NCBI GenBank assembly: GCA_947586185.1
Contig: CANPXN010000001.1
Location: 1-64,000, forward strand
Direction of reading: 5' to 3'
Length of the DNA stretch: 64,000 nucleotides
Origin: an uncultured Clostridia bacterium
GTDB lineage: Bacteria > Bacillota > Clostridia > Oscillospirales > Ruminococcaceae
The position numbers and the translations under genes are program-made. Below the pieces are notes generated by a model. That model worked only from the letters and a program-made list of their open reading frames with translations, did no database searches and had not been told where the DNA came from. This document shows positions 62,347 through 64,000 of this stretch, in pieces (positions within the stretch are counted from its first letter, which is position 1; each line of letters starts with the position of its first letter).

Positions 62347-64000
62347 ATGGAAGTTAATTATAGAAATTACAGACAAAAAATTGAAGAGGTTCTAAGGGAT
62401 TACAGCGGCAAAAATGCTGTTACATATATGCGGAGTAATGGCACAACGGAAAAGCTATCTTTTCATGACATTGAAGTTTTTCTGCATAAAGCCTCCGAGG
62501 ACCTTGAAAAATACAATATCATACCGGGCGACAGGGTAGCTATCGTTTCTCCTCTGTCGCCTTATGCTGTTATAATAAGCATCGTTCTTACTTATATGAA
62601 TATAACTATAGTTCCGGTCGACGCATCTCTGCCTGTTGGAGAGATTGAAAAGCTTATTGAGTTTTCAGATGTCAGAGGGCTTTTTATTACAGATAAGCTG
62701 CACAGCCGTATCAGCAGAAAAATTACCGGTAAGATTCCTTGCTTTCGTATTTATGACGCTCTTTCAATAACCCCTTTTGAAGACAGCGCTCCATGTATAG
62801 CTGTCAAGACTCCCGATCCTGAAATGGATGTAACGGCAATAATTTACTCTTCCGGTACAACAGGTCAGATGAAGGGTGTAAAGATAACCTATAAGTCAGT
62901 TTTGAATGCTGTGGAGATCAATAAGAGGCTTGTTGGTATAAAGGCTTTTATGAGGTATCTCCTTGTGCTGCCCTTTAATCACATTGCCGGATTTACAAGC
63001 GCTCTTGCGTTCTTTCTTACCGGATGTGAGATAGGATTTATTGAGGACGTTGACGCTTCAAAGCTTCAAAAAGGAATGCAGGAATTTAAACCTCACTGCT
63101 TTGTTATAATCCCTAAGGTGTATGAGGTTATGGAGCAGAAGATACGAGCTGCTGTGCGGGCGAAGGGCATAGTAGTTTATAAAGCTATAAATGCACTTTT
63201 GAAAATATCAGGATTTTTAAGGAAAAGCTTTGGAATTAATATAGGCAGAAAAGTGTTTCACAGTATTACAAAAGAGGTTTTCGGCACTGATATTACCAGT
63301 ATAGGAACAGGCGCATCACCATGCAAGGCAGAGACTGCTGAATTTTTCCTTAATCTCGGACTTAAATGGCACAATTTTTACGCTTCAACAGAAACCAATG
63401 TACCGGTCACTGCTACGAGCATTGTGGATAAATATCCATCCGATACAGTGGGAAATGTAAATCATCACCCTGAAATTGAAGTAAGGATAAATGGCGCTGA
63501 TGAAAACGGAATCGGCGAGATCGTTGTAAAGTCACAGCTTATGATGAAGGGCTATTTCCGTGCTCCTGAGCTTACAAAAGAAGCTTTTGAAAACAGATTT
63601 TTTAAAACAGGAGATTATGGGTATATTGATAAAAAGGGATTTCTTCATATTACTGGTAGGATCAAGGAGAGTATAGTTCTTCAGAACGGAAAAAAGGTAT
63701 CTCCTGCGGATGTAGACGATTATTATCTTGCAAGAGTTCCTGGCTATGACATTGCGAGCAGGGGCATTGTAAGCCCTGAGGGTCAGTATGATGAAACTCA
63801 TCTTTTCATTGCCTCCGACGGTCTTGACCAGCAGGAAAGAAAAAAGGTTCTTTCTTTGTTTGAGAGGGAGTCACGAAGCGCTCCGTCGATGTACAAGCTT
63901 TTAGGAATACACTTTGTACAGCAGATACAGCGCACATCTGTCGGCAAGGTAAAGCGCTTTTGTCTTGAGCCGGAGGATAGTCAGGTTTGCAAGGCTAAAA
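62347..64000 (+). CDS. AMP-forming acyl/aryl-CoA ligase-like enzyme (partial, runs off the window)
   Basis: Absent from the ORF track because no stop is reached. From ATG 62347 (CGGAGAAG upstream) about 551 codons stay open to the window end. ANL-superfamily core motifs: YSSGTTGQMKG (P-loop), FYASTET (A5), TGDYGYIDKKGFLHITGRIK (A7/A8 hinge), and QRTSVGKVKRF with the catalytic lysine (A10). Activates a carboxylate as its adenylate. Because translation continues after A10, the gene may carry a further domain such as a carrier protein. Substrate unknown; own promoter, separate from the upstream operon. Confidence 0.88.
   Translation, partial: MEVNYRNYRQKIEEVLRDYSGKNAVTYMRSNGTTEKLSFHDIEVFLHKASEDLEKYNIIPGDRVAIVSPLSPYAVIISIVLTYMNITIVPVDASLPVGEIEKLIEFSDVRGLFITDKLHSRISRKITGKIPCFRIYDALSITPFEDSAPCIAVKTPDPEMDVTAIIYSSGTTGQMKGVKITYKSVLNAVEINKRLVGIKAFMRYLLVLPFNHIAGFTSALAFFLTGCEIGFIEDVDASKLQKGMQEFKPHCFVIIPKVYEVMEQKIRAAVRAKGIVVYKAINALLKISGFLRKSFGINIGRKVFHSITKEVFGTDITSIGTGASPCKAETAEFFLNLGLKWHNFYASTETNVPVTATSIVDKYPSDTVGNVNHHPEIEVRINGADENGIGEIVVKSQLMMKGYFRAPELTKEAFENRFFKTGDYGYIDKKGFLHITGRIKESIVLQNGKKVSPADVDDYYLARVPGYDIASRGIVSPEGQYDETHLFIASDGLDQQERKKVLSLFERESRSAPSMYKLLGIHFVQQIQRTSVGKVKRFCLEPEDSQVCKAK

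Overview
The window comes from a low-to-moderate GC anaerobic Firmicute, most likely a Ruminococcus-like member of the Oscillospiraceae. The basis is the complete S10-spc-alpha ribosomal cluster in Firmicute order (with adk, map, a KOW-domain protein and infA between secY and rpmJ), GTP-type PEP carboxykinase, an Rnf complex with its flavinylation genes, a T-box leader, strong AGGAGG ribosome binding sites and AGA-rich codon use. A BspA-like leucine-rich protein ending in a dockerin suggests a fibre- or starch-degrading gut lineage. No rRNA, tRNA, CRISPR array, phage or plasmid origin was seen.

Layout. 1-350: repeat-rich leader. 357-4331: polA, rimI and tsaD overlap head to tail. 4335-6736: dockerin LRR protein, LRR-like lipoprotein and a small broken gene. 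6812-9911: pckA with a strong promoter, then a nucleoside phosphorylase lying between two copies of a half-terminator. 9922-16656 (minus): apbE, NusG-II protein, Gx transporter and rnfCDGEAB, an ion-pumping ferredoxin:NAD oxidoreductase with its FMN-attachment genes. 16703-16882: a MITE-like element whose end supplies the stop codon of an XRE regulator. 17832-22145: histidine phosphatase, membrane protein, RluA-type pseudouridine synthase, luxS and an M23 peptidase. 22194-38150: ribosomal protein/secY/rpoA cluster with a leader terminator before rpsJ and three hairpins before rplC. 38238-41774: a soluble periplasmic-binding-like/GGDEF protein, then a CarD-like regulator and a cytidylate-kinase-like protein. 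41916-44477: a TetM-like GTPase fused to a YacP/Rae1-type NYN nuclease. 44480-47317: thiS-thiG-thiH-thiE. 47346-49404: isoleucine T-box, ilvA and ridA. 49545-50824: inverted-repeat element and a D-Ala-D-Ala carboxypeptidase with a perfect operator-like palindrome on its promoter. 50898-54041 (minus): MerR regulator, DUF3737 protein, MATE pump. 54206-62125: a structured leader followed by SDR, NitT/TauT-type ABC importer with two binding proteins, a double SDR, an amidohydrolase and an unknown small protein. 62347-end: AMP-forming ligase cut by the window edge.

How the genes work together. Rnf couples ferredoxin oxidation to NAD reduction and an ion gradient, and ApbE with its partners flavinylates RnfG and RnfD. 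IlvA is controlled by isoleucine-tRNA charging, and RidA clears the reactive enamines IlvA releases. ThiSGHE makes the thiazole half of thiamine. The 54-62 kb operon looks like an uptake-and-catabolism unit for a small, probably nitrogen-rich compound. The most novel items are the GTPase-nuclease fusion, the leader of the 54-62 kb operon, and several miniature elements placed inside regulatory or coding DNA.
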